The notes under the pieces were generated by a model. It saw only the letters and a program-made list of their open reading frames with translations. It was not told the origin of the DNA and searched no databases. From the NCBI GenBank assembly GCA_014860585.1, contig JACZJL010000137.1, forward strand, positions 1 to 33,995: 33,995 bases of DNA, in the 5' to 3' direction. Numbering within the stretch: the first letter of the stretch is position 1; the number at the start of each line of letters is the position of its first letter. A program made the translations under genes and the position numbers. Source of the DNA: Bacteroidales bacterium (GTDB taxonomy: Bacteria; Bacteroidota; Bacteroidia; Bacteroidales; 4484-276). Positions 6,815-15,972 of the stretch are shown piece after piece.

Positions 6815-9679
6815 TTAAGGAGTTGCACATGAAGGAAAAGTAATGGTACTTTCCTGTAAAACCTTGATCATGTAAGCTTTTCCCGGTATGAAATGACCAA
6901 TCCCATAAATCCCCTGTTCAGGCCAGATTACATTGTTACCGCCAATTTCTGTAATGATAACCAGGTTACTTCCTAATTGTGAAATGATGGAAGAAGCTGA
7001 AACATTACACCCCGAAAGTACGGGCATTATGCTCCAACCCACAGGAATTACAAGGTTTTTCGGATGAATATCAGATCCTGTAATTTCTAAAGTTGCCGGA
7101 GCGCTGAGTTTGATTTTATATCCATCATATCCGGTGAACTCCTGGATCGTATTTATCCCATATTGCGGCCAGTAAACCTGTGTCATATTTTGGGCAATCT
7201 GCAATTGATTAATAATAGGCGCCATCACTTGCACAAAGTCAGGATTATCGGGTATTACAAAAGAAGATAACCCCTGCCAGCCTGCAGCCAGTTGGATGGT
7301 TTGTTTCCTTTTTATGGTAAGATTGACCTGATCAGCAATAAAACCTGAACAGTTTGCCATATTGAATGCTGAAATCGTCAGCACCACCGATCCATTTTCT
7401 TTATCCGCTGCGCCTGGGGTATAGGATGTGGAAAGTGTATTTAAACTGCTGAACTGGCCGTCACCCGATGTTTGCCAGAGTAAAGAACTGTAATGACTGG
7501 CCGTTGCAGTTCTTGTAAAAACAGCAGGTTCTGTGATGGTGGCGTCAACACCGGCATTTACCGTTGCTTCAGGAACAAATGTTATCTGGATGGTCTTTAC
7601 TGCATTGGCGCCGCAACTGGAAGGAGCATAAGCTGTAAGCTTCAACTGAATGGGATTGCCGGAATAATCAATCACCGGCCCAGGCAAATAGGCCGGGTTG
7701 AGGGTGGTAGGATCATCAAATGCGCCATCTCCGGTTGTAGTCCATAACAGGGAAGTATAGCCCGATGCTGTTGCACTTAACGATAAAGCATTTTCGACAC
7801 AAATCTGTTGTCCTGTTGGAGTAAGGATTTGAGCCTGCGTGCCGGTCACCAGCTGAACGGCAAGAATTGCCGAAACAGAACCGGTACAAGAGGTCAGTGC
7901 TGTTGCTGTCAGCGTAAGGTTTACGCCATTATTCGCCAGATCCTGACTTCCCGGGTAATAAATCGGGTTAAGAATGGAAGTATTACTGAAAGTTCCGTTC
8001 CCTGAAGTTGACCACGAGATTGTTCCATAATACTGGGCTGTAGCGTTCAGTTGAATTGGAAATCCCTTGCAGAAAACACTGATGTCGCCCGGATTGAGCC
8101 TGGGCAACGGATCGAGGATGATAGTGGTATTGCTGGTCGCCGGAAAAGTAATACAGGCGCCGTTCCCAAAAGCCTGAACCGTTACAATGGTACCGCCATT
8201 TAATTTATCATTGGGACCAGAATAATAAATCGGGTTGAGCAAAGCAGGATTGTTAAAACTCCCGTCACCCGCGGTGATCCATAAAATCGAACTGTAATTT
8301 GTGGCAACACTGTTCAGTTGTACGGCAACATTTTCGCATCGCTTTCTGCTTGACGGAGAGGTGACGGTTGGCGCAGTGTTTAATGTAACAAGCGTTGAAC
8401 CGCAGGCAGTACCTGTACATCCTGAGAGTGAATTTAAACAGCAGGTTAAGGTAAAATATCCCAGGGCTAGATCAAAACTGCCGGGTACGTATTGTGTTGT
8501 GGGTGAAGTGGGGCTTGTAAATGTTCCGTCGCCATTGGTTGTCCATTGCAGGGTTGAATAATTTGAAGCAACTGCAGTTACGATCACCGGCTGTGTTCTG
8601 CACACCCCTAAATTTGCCGGTAAATTCACTGATGGCAGAGGTATAATAGTAACGCTCAGGTTATCGGATGCCGTTTGAGTACAAGGGCTAAGCGGCAATG
8701 AAGTGACGGTAAGCACAACGTTTCCATTTGTTTTATCGGATGGGCCGGGCGTATAGGTCGGATTTATCAACGAAGTATTGTTGAATGTCCCATCACCGCT
8801 GGACGACCACATTACACCCGAATTGTTAAATGGTGCCGAACTGACCGCTACAGTTTGGTTGGCACAAATGGTTGCATCGTTCCCTGCACTTACCCCGGGT
8901 GGCGTATTCACCGTTACAGAAACACTATGCTGGGAAGTATTTGTACCATCTGTAGCCGTTAAAAAATAGGTAGTATTGACTGTAGGAGTATGTGTAAACG
9001 TTTGTAGATTTGATGTAAGACCCGGTGGATTGGATGTCCATGAGTAGGTATAATTTCCGGTGGTTCCGACAAATATTTCGGCACTCAGCGTAACCTGATC
9101 TCCAATGCAAACCGGGTTGGGCGTGGCAGTGGCATACACATCAAACACTGTGAAGGCAGCCATATTAATGATCGAACTTAACCCCAAAGGATACCACTTG
9201 TTGGTTGTTGCAAAACTGGGATCAAAGGCAACCAGGCTAACGTCATATTCCTTCTCGGTTGTCCAGGAAAAAATTTTAAAAGTCATCAACTCAGCAGGTG
9301 CAAATCCGTCTTTCTGAGGAGTATCCGGATCATCCCTGAAAGCCGGAAAAATAATATTGGCATCCCCCAGCCAAAAATCAGCTCCTCCACACTTTTTCTG
9401 GCCATTATTATCGGTGTAGAAAGCACCTATAAAATCACCGGGGAGGATTGGGATATCATTGATCCGCGGGTTGGCGCCCAACATCACAATGATAAAATGA
9501 GGATTATCGGTATTTGTCTGGTATTCCCAAATCGCAGGTAATTCGAAAGGCGCCCTGGTCGTTTCAGTTGGTGATGAAGCAAAAGAAAGAGAAGATCCAA
9601 TGCTGATAACCAGAATAAACAGGATTAAAATTAATATTTTCAACGGTAAACGACGGATGGTAAATAATGATGGTTTCAT
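6815..9679 (-). CDS. Large secreted PKD/Ig-like repeat protein
   Basis: The 954-residue protein starts with a long signal peptide (about 35 residues, ending SFASS). Next comes an N-terminal domain (about 40-180) with an LPGDFIGAFY segment, then one PKD/Ig-like domain (about 183-257). Six tandem repeats of about 88 residues follow. Each carries a variant of LLWTTTGDGTF, then LNPxYxPG and a Cys pair. The C terminus (about 790-954) is a duplicated module of roughly 75 residues (GWQGLSSF and GWSIMPVL halves, each with a YWPQYGI or IWPEQGI-like motif). It is probably an adhesive or structural cell-surface protein. There is no recognisable T9SS C-terminal sorting domain. Substrate and partners are unknown. 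Confidence 0.8.
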   Translation of the reverse strand: MKPSLFTIRRLPLKILILILFILVISIGSSLSFASSPTETTRAPFELPAIWEYQTNTDNPHFIIVMLGANPRINDIPILPGDFIGAFYTDNNGQKKCGGADFWLGDANIIFPAFRDDPDTPQKDGFAPAELMTFKIFSWTTEKEYDVSLVAFDPSFATTNKWYPLGLSSIINMAAFTVFDVYATATPNPVCIGDQVTLSAEIFVGTTGNYTYSWTSNPPGLTSNLQTFTHTPTVNTTYFLTATDGTNTSQHSVSVTVNTPPGVSAGNDATICANQTVAVSSAPFNNSGVMWSSSGDGTFNNTSLINPTYTPGPSDKTNGNVVLTVTSLPLSPCTQTASDNLSVTIIPLPSVNLPANLGVCRTQPVIVTAVASNYSTLQWTTNGDGTFTSPTSPTTQYVPGSFDLALGYFTLTCCLNSLSGCTGTACGSTLVTLNTAPTVTSPSSRKRCENVAVQLNSVATNYSSILWITAGDGSFNNPALLNPIYYSGPNDKLNGGTIVTVQAFGNGACITFPATSNTTIILDPLPRLNPGDISVFCKGFPIQLNATAQYYGTISWSTSGNGTFSNTSILNPIYYPGSQDLANNGVNLTLTATALTSCTGSVSAILAVQLVTGTQAQILTPTGQQICVENALSLSATASGYTSLLWTTTGDGAFDDPTTLNPAYLPGPVIDYSGNPIQLKLTAYAPSSCGANAVKTIQITFVPEATVNAGVDATITEPAVFTRTATASHYSSLLWQTSGDGQFSSLNTLSTSYTPGAADKENGSVVLTISAFNMANCSGFIADQVNLTIKRKQTIQLAAGWQGLSSFVIPDNPDFVQVMAPIINQLQIAQNMTQVYWPQYGINTIQEFTGYDGYKIKLSAPATLEITGSDIHPKNLVIPVGWSIMPVLSGCNVSASSIISQLGSNLVIITEIGGNNVIWPEQGIYGIGHFIPGKAYMIKVLQESTITFPSCATP

Positions 9680-9869
9680 ACTTGAACGATTAAATTTTTA
9701 ACAGCAGCTATTTAGTTTGTCGGTAAAATTCAAGCGTAAAATTACTTGAAAAATTATTAAACCACTGTTTCTTTCTTTGTTCCAATTTAAAAAGTCCCAT
9801 ATTTGCCTTTTATTTGAACTACTCAAAAGCATAAGAAAATCACATTCATTTATCTAAAAAATCAATCCC

Positions 9870-10505
9870 ATGAAAAAGCTTTTTTATCTCGTTTTCCTGA
9901 TCGCCGTGTTATTGTCATCGTGCACAACTCCCCAAAAAGTGACCAGCTACTGGGTCAACAAGGAGGCAATAAAGAATGAACCCTACAAATCAATTTACGT
10001 TTTTGTGATCATCCCAAACGAATCCAATGCTCCACTCATTGAAAACAAACTGGCCGATGTTTTTGTTTCGAGAGGGCGAAAAGTGGTGTTGAACAGTGAG
10101 CTTTATCCCCCTTCATTTTCGGGTAAAGACCAGATAACCAAAGATCATCTGGTCGAAAACATCAACTGGCTGGGCTGTGACGGGGTTTTTACCGTAACAC
10201 TCCTCGACACAAAAACCGTTGAAACTTTTAACCAGGGAAGTTCCTATGCTCCGATGAATTATGGCTATTACGGAAGTTACTACGGTTACTACAACTATTA
10301 TTACCCAATTGTGTATTCTCCAAGCTATTATTCTACTGATAAGACCTATTACCTCGAAACCAACTTCTTTGATGTGGCCAGCGACAAGTTGGTATGGTCC
10401 ATTCACTCCGAAGCCTACAACCCCTCTGACATCGAAAGCATGATTCAGAATTATTCAAAAACCATCCTCAATAAACTACGGGAGGAAGGGCTGATCAGTA
10501 AATAG
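9870..10505 (+). CDS. Putative periplasmic lipoprotein with Tyr-rich segment
   Basis: The 211-residue protein has a signal peptide and lipobox (VLLSSC, Cys18). The residues after Cys are T-T-P-Q, with no acidic export signal, so it probably stays on the periplasmic face. The middle has a Tyr/Gly-rich run (about 128-150, NYGYYGSYYGYYNYYYP) that looks flexible or adhesive. The flanks have an alpha/beta character (YKSIYVFVII, DGVFTVTLLDTKTVETF, FFDVASDKLVWSIHSEAY), resembling small Bacteroidota lipoproteins of unknown role. I do not recognise a named family with confidence. It is divergent from the PKD-like gene, with 190 bases between. Confidence 0.7.
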   Translation: MKKLFYLVFLIAVLLSSCTTPQKVTSYWVNKEAIKNEPYKSIYVFVIIPNESNAPLIENKLADVFVSRGRKVVLNSELYPPSFSGKDQITKDHLVENINWLGCDGVFTVTLLDTKTVETFNQGSSYAPMNYGYYGSYYGYYNYYYPIVYSPSYYSTDKTYYLETNFFDVASDKLVWSIHSEAYNPSDIESMIQNYSKTILNKLREEGLISK

Positions 10506-10628
10506 CATAGAGTAAATAAGGTGAATTTAGCCCCTTATGAAGGGCCGTTCGTAAAATTTTAAAACCTTTGGTTCTGTTATTAATTACTTTTGTTGAATCT
10601 TATTCGTTAAATCTATAATTTCGCTACA

Positions 10629-11330
10629 ATGACAAAAAAAACTATCCCTTTTTTATTCCTTATTCTTCTTTCAGGAACCATGAACGCCCAGGTTCTGATC
10701 TCTCTGATCTTTGGGGAGGCATTGAATACGGATAAAATCGAGTTCGGGCTTGCAGGCGGTATGAGCCGGTCGTACATCACCGACATCAGCACCTCGGAAG
10801 GGCTGAACAGTTTCGACCTGGGATTTTATTTTCACGTTCTTCTTAAGAACAGCTCGTACCTTAGCACGGGGGTGCATGTGAAATCGAATGTCGGCGCAAA
10901 AGGGATGCCGGTGTATCCATTGGGAGATGCCAATTTTGATACCATTTACCAGGGAGGTTCCCTGACAAAAAAAATCCCGTGCTTCTACGTTCCTATCCTT
11001 TTTCATCAGCGGTTCAACAACCGGTGGTACGCCGAAGCTGGCCCGCAGCTGGGACTTATTTATAAACCAGTTGATATCTTTGAAACCACCAAACTGGATG
11101 GGGATCTCACCTACACCAAAAGCGTGCTGGACGAATACAAGCGGATTGATGCGGGATTTATGGTGGGAGCAGGATATAAATTTGAAAAGAAAATCAAAAG
11201 TATGAGCGCGGGCGCCAGCTATTACTACGGGTTGGTGGACGTAAGTAAAAATCCAGATTACACCATTAAAAACTCTGCCTTTTATTTTTTCATCAGAATC
11301 CCGATTGGCGCCGGGCCGCAGCCTGAATAG
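10629..11330 (+). CDS. Outer-membrane beta-barrel protein (PorT/OmpX-like)
   Basis: The 233 residues begin with a signal peptide ending MNAQ, a typical Bacteroidota cleavage context. The mature part alternates aromatic and small residues in short strands (FGLAGGMSRSYI, FDLGFYFHVLL, WYAEAGPQLGLIYKP, FMVGAGYKFEKK, MSAGASYYYGLVDV). It ends in a beta strand (FYFFIRIPIGAG), as small outer-membrane barrels of the PorT/'outer membrane protein beta-barrel' family do. The role is unknown. It stands 123 bases from the lipoprotein gene and 61 bases from the next gene. Confidence 0.75.
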   Translation: MTKKTIPFLFLILLSGTMNAQVLISLIFGEALNTDKIEFGLAGGMSRSYITDISTSEGLNSFDLGFYFHVLLKNSSYLSTGVHVKSNVGAKGMPVYPLGDANFDTIYQGGSLTKKIPCFYVPILFHQRFNNRWYAEAGPQLGLIYKPVDIFETTKLDGDLTYTKSVLDEYKRIDAGFMVGAGYKFEKKIKSMSAGASYYYGLVDVSKNPDYTIKNSAFYFFIRIPIGAGPQPE

Positions 11331-11391
11331 CGCCTATTGGTTCAGGATTAATGATGAGGTACTTCATTCACTTAATTTAAAATAATCTGCA

Positions 11392-12477
11392 ATGGAAAAT
11401 CAACTGACCAAAAATTCGGTGTATGACACCACGATCCGCCTGTTTGTGCTTTTGCTGATCATTGCGTGGTGTCTGATGATTATGATGCCGTTTGCGAACA
11501 TCATTTTATGGAGTTTGATCCTTTCGCTTGCTTTGTATCCAACACATCACGGGATATCCATGAAACTGGGGGACAGACCGAAACTGGCATCTTTCATCAT
11601 CGTAATTGCTGCTTTGGTGCTCATCATCCTTCCAACATGGTTGCTGATTGATTCCCTGATTCATGAAATTAAGGAGGTGAAGTTAGCTTATGATGAAGGA
11701 ACATTAAAAATCCCTCCACCAAGCGAAAAAGTAAGGGATTGGCCAATCATAGGTGAATCGCTTTACAATTTATGGAAAACTGCTTCGGTTAACCTGGCAC
11801 AAACCGCTGCCAAATATCAGGATCAGTTGACAAGTCTGGGAACAAAACTGGCCAAAGGGATATTCAGTGCAGCCGGGAGCGTCATCCAGTTATTGATTGC
11901 CTTCATCATTGCCTGCATCATCCTTGTCTTTAAAGGAGCCGGTGAGCCGGTGCGGAAATTTTTCAGGAAATTGGCAGGAGCGCGCGGTGATGAGTTTGCC
12001 GATGTAACCATGAAGACCGTGGGTAATGTGGTAAAAGGTATCCTCGGTGTTGCGCTGCTCCTTGCGCTCATGCATGGCGTTGCCTTTTTTCTGGCGGGCG
12101 TTCCGTATGCCGGCATCTGGACATTATTTGTATTCATTTTGGCGGTGCTGCAAATCCCGCTATTCCTCGTCACTTTACCCGTCATCATCTTTTTCTTTGC
12201 TACTAAATCAGTGCTGGCAGCGATCATTTGGGCTATAGTGCTGGTTGTGATCGGTTTTTCAGACAACATTCTACGTCCGATTTTGCTCGCCAAAGGCGCC
12301 CCGGTGCCCATGCTGGTGATTTTCATCGGGGTGATCGGGGGATTCATTTTTACCGGGTTCAGCGGGCTGTTTACCGGCGCCATCATTATGTCGCTGGGGT
12401 ATAAGCTGTTTATTTCATGGATCGAATCGGACGGTGAAATCGAAGAAGCTAATCCCGCCGCTTTAGCTGGAGAATGA
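11392..12477 (+). CDS. AI-2E family transporter (PerM/YdiK-like permease)
   Basis: The 361-residue inner-membrane protein has two N-terminal membrane segments, a long cytosolic or periplasmic loop (about 90-160), and a C-terminal membrane bundle. The bundle includes the family signature DNILRPILLAKGAPVPML, followed by IFIGVIGGFIFTGFSGLFTG. The family (UPF0118/AI-2E exporter, PF01594) includes proteins reported to export autoinducer-2 and others that act as Na+/H+ antiporters. The true substrate here cannot be told from sequence. No quorum-sensing genes are near. Confidence 0.9.
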   Translation: MENQLTKNSVYDTTIRLFVLLLIIAWCLMIMMPFANIILWSLILSLALYPTHHGISMKLGDRPKLASFIIVIAALVLIILPTWLLIDSLIHEIKEVKLAYDEGTLKIPPPSEKVRDWPIIGESLYNLWKTASVNLAQTAAKYQDQLTSLGTKLAKGIFSAAGSVIQLLIAFIIACIILVFKGAGEPVRKFFRKLAGARGDEFADVTMKTVGNVVKGILGVALLLALMHGVAFFLAGVPYAGIWTLFVFILAVLQIPLFLVTLPVIIFFFATKSVLAAIIWAIVLVVIGFSDNILRPILLAKGAPVPMLVIFIGVIGGFIFTGFSGLFTGAIIMSLGYKLFISWIESDGEIEEANPAALAGE

Positions 12478-12567
12478 AAGGACTGTTGACTATTTGCAAA
12501 AAATCTGAAAAACTTTAAGATTTTTATCCGCTTTCCTGTGTGAAAGTCTAAAGTAGCATTGGTCTGA

Positions 12568-12600
12568 TTGATTTTTACCAACCAGAAAATGATAATTTTG
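12568..12600 (+). promoter_or_regulatory. Putative promoter of the split sensor-kinase operon
   Basis: TAATTTTG at 12593-12600 matches the Bacteroidota -7 box, with an ATTG-like element about 22 bases upstream (12567-12570). Transcription from here would start near 12607, which favours the Met codons at 12628 or 12640 over upstream in-frame starts at 12568 or 12589. Confidence 0.45.
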
Positions 12601-12627
12601 CAAAAATTGAAGGATTGGTCCAATTTG

Positions 12628-13866
12628 ATGCATTTTAAAATGACCGGTAAGACATTTATCATTTTAGTAATTTCGCTTCTACTAGTGTCCGGTAAAGGTA
12701 TTGCTAATAATGATCAACCTTATGCCGGTAAAAATATCCTCGCTCTTTTTTCATTACAACCCACCACTCCTGCTTACAGGATTATTCTCGAAGGAATCCA
12801 TGCTGAGTTGACAAAAGAATTTGGCGATAACTATACCCTCCAACCCGAATATCTGGGTATGGACCAATATCCAAACGAAAGTTTTTCCAGGGAACAGTTT
12901 GAACCTTACAACGAAAAATTCAGGGATGTAAAAATTGACTTGCTGATCTGTATTGGCGTAAACCTTGCAGGAACTTTGAAAAAGTATGCTGAACCCTATC
13001 TCCTCAATCTCCCTGCCGTTTCGCTTGATTATGATCTTTCGGATTATGGATTTCCATGGGAAATTTCATTAAACGATAAAACGGTTGTAATTCCCTTGAA
13101 ATTTGAGATTGATAAAACGATCACAACGATGCTTTCTATCTTCCCCAGGACCAGTTCAATCAATATCATCAGCGGTGTTTCAACACATGATCAGTTTTTC
13201 TTTTCGATCTCCAGGCAGGAGGCTGTAAAAGTTGATAGCAGTATCAAAGTGGACTTTTTTACAAACATGGCAATGGCTGAGATTTTAAAAATGGTAGGGC
13301 AAATGCCGGACAATAGTATCATCATTGTTCCCAGGTTCTCCCTCGACAGCAAGCAGGTGAATTATTACAATTTTGAGGCTATCCGGTTGATCTGTCGTGC
13401 AGCCAATGTCCCGGTTTTCACCTATTCTTCGATTGGTTTTGGCGATGGGGCCGTTGGAGGATACATTATGAATTTTGAAAAAGTGGCGATGATCGTGGGT
13501 GAGGCTGCGGTCAGGGTGCTGAATGGCGAAAATCCTCGATCAATCAAATATGATGGAAATGATTATTACGAGTATATGTTCGACTTCAGGGAGCTTAACA
13601 AGTGGGGGTTGCTTGGCTCAAAACGACTCCCGAAAGGCAGCTCAATCTATTTTGAGGAAATCACCTTTTTTGATAAATACCGGTGGATTTTTATTGGTGG
13701 GGTTCTGTTTCTTCTTTTTCAAACCCTTTTGATAGTCAGGTTAATCTTTCTAAACCGGAAACAACAGCTTTTGACACAGCAGATCAGGGAGAATGAAACC
13801 AAATACCGGGAGCTCATTCGTGAAGACAGGATTCTTCGTATAGGTCAACTCACCGCCTCGTTGTAG
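12628..13866 (+). CDS. Sensor half: ABC substrate-binding-like domain plus membrane anchor
   Basis: As written, the TAG makes a protein of 412 residues (from ATG 12628; ATG 12640 is equally plausible and gives a cleaner signal peptide, TFIILVISLLLVSGKGIA). The periplasmic part (about 30-340) resembles the ABC_sub_bind (PF04392-like) fold used as a ligand sensor: NILALFSLQPTTPAYRII, IDLLICIGVNLAGTL, and GGYIMNFEKVAMIVGEAAV. One membrane helix follows (WIFIGGVLFLLFQTLLIVRL), then a basic coiled-coil linker to RIGQLTASL. The ligand is unknown. Without its kinase part it might bind ligand but could not signal by phosphotransfer. Confidence 0.6.
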   Translation: MHFKMTGKTFIILVISLLLVSGKGIANNDQPYAGKNILALFSLQPTTPAYRIILEGIHAELTKEFGDNYTLQPEYLGMDQYPNESFSREQFEPYNEKFRDVKIDLLICIGVNLAGTLKKYAEPYLLNLPAVSLDYDLSDYGFPWEISLNDKTVVIPLKFEIDKTITTMLSIFPRTSSINIISGVSTHDQFFFSISRQEAVKVDSSIKVDFFTNMAMAEILKMVGQMPDNSIIIVPRFSLDSKQVNYYNFEAIRLICRAANVPVFTYSSIGFGDGAVGGYIMNFEKVAMIVGEAAVRVLNGENPRSIKYDGNDYYEYMFDFRELNKWGLLGSKRLPKGSSIYFEEITFFDKYRWIFIGGVLFLLFQTLLIVRLIFLNRKQQLLTQQIRENETKYRELIREDRILRIGQLTASL

Positions 13867-13953
13867 CACGAGTTAAATCAACCGCTCACATCCATCTTAA
13901 GCACTGCCCAGGCAGGCATAAGGTTCATTGATTCAAGTAATTACACTCCTGAA

Positions 13954-14517
13954 TTGCTGAAGGAAATTCTTCAGGGTATTGTAGAGGATGATAAACGGAC
14001 TGCATCAATATTGAGCAGCATCAGGGGTATGATGAAACTTGAAAGGAGGGAAAAAGAAAAGACAGATATCAATGCACTGATCATCGAAATCAGTGATATT
14101 TTCCGCACTGGAACTGCCAATTATGACATCGAACTGATTGTCCGGCTGCCTGATCGGCCGGTTTACATATTTGCCGACGGCATTCAGATGCAACAGGTGA
14201 TTATGAACCTATTGTCCAATGCTACGCATTCCGTTTTAGCATCGGAAACTGGTGAAAAGAAAATCGTTATGTCCGGTTTGCCGGAGAACGGAAACATTAC
14301 CCTCTCAGTCAGAGATTATGGCAGAGGTATTGATCCTGAGATCATCGGGCGGTTATTTAAGCCATTCGTGACGTCGAAAAATGACGGAATGGGAATAGGT
14401 TTAGCGATAAGCAAGGCCATTATCGAGGACCACCAGGGGACAATCCGGGCTGAAAATATGCCTGATGGCGGTGCGCAATTTTCGTTTAGCCTTAAAATCT
14501 ATGATCATGACGCCTGA
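13954..14517 (+). CDS. Kinase half: dimerisation remnant and HATPase domain
   Basis: This part carries the second HisKA helix and the ATP-binding domain: N box (MQQVIMNLLSNATHSV), G1 box (DYGRGIDPEIIGRLF), F box (KPFVTSKNDG) and G2 (MGIGLAISKAI). The first possible start after the TAG is TTG 13954 (ATG only at 14029), so an independently started product would lack the H-box His at 13867-13869. All ATP-binding motifs are intact, which argues for a recent or apparent interruption. Its stop codon overlaps the start of the response-regulator gene, the usual layout of a two-component pair. Confidence 0.55.
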   Translation: MLKEILQGIVEDDKRTASILSSIRGMMKLERREKEKTDINALIIEISDIFRTGTANYDIELIVRLPDRPVYIFADGIQMQQVIMNLLSNATHSVLASETGEKKIVMSGLPENGNITLSVRDYGRGIDPEIIGRLFKPFVTSKNDGMGIGLAISKAIIEDHQGTIRAENMPDGGAQFSFSLKIYDHDA

Positions 14518-15121
14518 AAAATTTAAAGTGTTTATTGTTGATGATGACAAATCAATAAGGCAGGGCTTTTCATTGCTTCTGATGTCGGCCGGTTATGAGG
14601 TTGAAACCTATTCGGGTGGCGATGAGTTTTTGTCAACAGAATATGCTGATGGGGCGGGCTGCATCCTTCTTGATGTATTTCTTGAAGGGAGATCAGGTCT
14701 TGACATGCAGGAAGAGATCAAAAGGAAATTTGCTCACCTTCCGATTATTTACATCACAGGCCAGGGAAGTATCCCGATGAGTGTTCAGGCGTTCAGAAAA
14801 GGCGCTGTGAATTTCCTTCAAAAACCGGTTGATGACCTGCAACTGCTTGCAGCGGTGGAGGAAGCCATCAATGAAAGCCGGACTAAAGTCAGCCAGATAG
14901 CAGAGACCGACCGGATTCAAGGTTTAATCAAAAAACTTACCCCACGCGAATTTGATGTATTCCGCCTGCTGATCACCGGACTACTGAACAAACAAATTGC
15001 AGGAAAACTTAATATTGCCGAACAGACCGTAAAAATCCACCGCGGAAAAATTACCGAAAAACTCGGCGTAAAATCCGTTGCCGAAATTGTACATCTCGCT
15101 GAAAAGGCGGGTTTGCTATAA
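14507..15121 (+). CDS. FixJ/NarL-type response regulator
   Basis: The 204-residue protein has an N-terminal receiver domain: acidic pocket D12-D13-D14, phospho-acceptor D56 (CILLDVFLEG), Thr in YITGQG, and K106 in the LQKP motif. A C-terminal LuxR-type helix-turn-helix follows (about 145-204: LTPREFDVFRLLITG, NKQIAGKLNIAEQTVKIHRG). The order and the 'LTPRE...QTVKIHR' wording are those of FixJ/TodT-like regulators. It overlaps the kinase gene by 11 bases, so it is the cognate regulator. ATG 14501 is an alternative start; 14507 fits the family N terminus. Target genes are unknown. Confidence 0.92.
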   Translation: MTPEKFKVFIVDDDKSIRQGFSLLLMSAGYEVETYSGGDEFLSTEYADGAGCILLDVFLEGRSGLDMQEEIKRKFAHLPIIYITGQGSIPMSVQAFRKGAVNFLQKPVDDLQLLAAVEEAINESRTKVSQIAETDRIQGLIKKLTPREFDVFRLLITGLLNKQIAGKLNIAEQTVKIHRGKITEKLGVKSVAEIVHLAEKAGLL

Positions 15122-15134
15122 CACCATGGTACTA

Positions 15135-15165
15135 TTGTAAGGCCGTCCTCCCCGGGCTAATTTTG
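15135..15165 (+). promoter_or_regulatory. Putative promoter of the small coiled-coil protein gene
   Basis: TTG (15135-15137) and TAATTTTG (15158-15165) are separated by 20 bases, a good match to the Bacteroidota -33/-7 pattern. The gene starts 52 bases downstream. Confidence 0.5.
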
Positions 15166-15216
15166 CAGTTTATTTTACTGTTTTTCAATTTAATAAATTA
15201 CTTAAAATTTACTGCA

Positions 15217-15705
15217 ATGAAAAAATTAATGATTTTTTTACTCATGCTTGTTTTTGTTGTCCCGGCATTTAGTCAGAAAAAAGGAAAAGTTGATCCTGAA
15301 AAGGTTACCATTGATTCTCTGACCAACGTCAATCAACTTCTTTCCGGGCAGTTGGATTCCATTACAGCAGAACGCGAAACCTATTTTGGTGTTTATTCTG
15401 CCGTAAAGGACAAAGTCATTAAATATGACTTCAATCCCGAAAATGCCTCAGATGTGTTGGATTCTTTGGCCAAAAGTATGGATGCAACTGCCCTTTTACT
15501 CTCATCAACAAAGGACTCACTTACAGCAATTCAACTTACCTACAAGGAAATAAGCGCCAAACTGGACAACCTCAATGCTGCCGACTCTGACAAAGCCAAG
15601 CTGGTAGAAGAGCTAAAACAACTGAAAGAACTCCTGGATGCAAAAATCATCACCCAGGATGATTTCGACAAAAAGAAAAACCTACTGATGGAAAAGTGGG
15701 AATAG
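15217..15705 (+). CDS. Small secreted coiled-coil protein with SHOCT-like C terminus
   Basis: The 162-residue protein starts with a signal peptide (KKLMIFLLMLVFVVPAFSQ) and then a highly charged helical region with heptad-like leucines. The last 30 residues (LKQLKELLDAKIITQDDFDKKKNLLM) resemble the SHOCT short C-terminal domain, often found in oligomerising or envelope proteins. An in-frame Met lies 54 bases upstream, but the start at 15217 gives the proper signal peptide. It follows the response regulator but has its own promoter-like site, so it may be a target of that regulator; this is speculation. Confidence 0.65.
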   Translation: MKKLMIFLLMLVFVVPAFSQKKGKVDPEKVTIDSLTNVNQLLSGQLDSITAERETYFGVYSAVKDKVIKYDFNPENASDVLDSLAKSMDATALLLSSTKDSLTAIQLTYKEISAKLDNLNAADSDKAKLVEELKQLKELLDAKIITQDDFDKKKNLLMEKWE

Positions 15706-15972
15706 GACATTGTCTTTCAATCTTTAACCTGTTTTTTGCATTAAAGAAATAAATAGTTCATTGTTAATCAGTTAGTGATTTTTTAAACCAGTTTTTCATT
15801 CGATTTGACAGCCCTCAACCTTTTACTTCCCGGGCATTTTCCTTATTCCTTTTCATCACCGACTGTTACAAGTTGTTGCTTGAATGATGCATAGAACAAA
15901 GGTATTATTGAAATATCCATTCTTTTAGGTTTCATTTGCAGAAATTAATTACAGCATATAAATTTAACCTGT

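Larger units (their letters stand above)
12628..14517 (+). pseudogene. Periplasmic-binding sensor histidine kinase interrupted by in-frame TAG
   Basis: Read through one TAG (13864-13866), this is a complete hybrid of signal peptide, ABC substrate-binding-like sensor domain, membrane segment, coiled coil, HisKA and HATPase_c, all in one frame. The TAG sits between GQLTASL and HELNQPLTSIL, directly before the phospho-acceptor His; related kinases have Ala or Ser there. No other stop or frameshift occurs in the following 216 codons. Possible causes are a recent nonsense mutation, a sequencing error (TCG to TAG is one change) or programmed readthrough. Neither half alone could act as an autokinase. 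Confidence 0.75.

Noticed and set aside
10531-10546. GCCCCTT/AAGGGC hairpin after the Tyr-rich lipoprotein gene
   Set aside because: Short, bulged stem with no adjacent T-run; not a convincing terminator.
13864-13866. Pyrrolysine or other recoding at TAG
   Set aside because: Nothing in the window supports recoding machinery, and pyrrolysine is not expected in Bacteroidota; kept only as a remote option.
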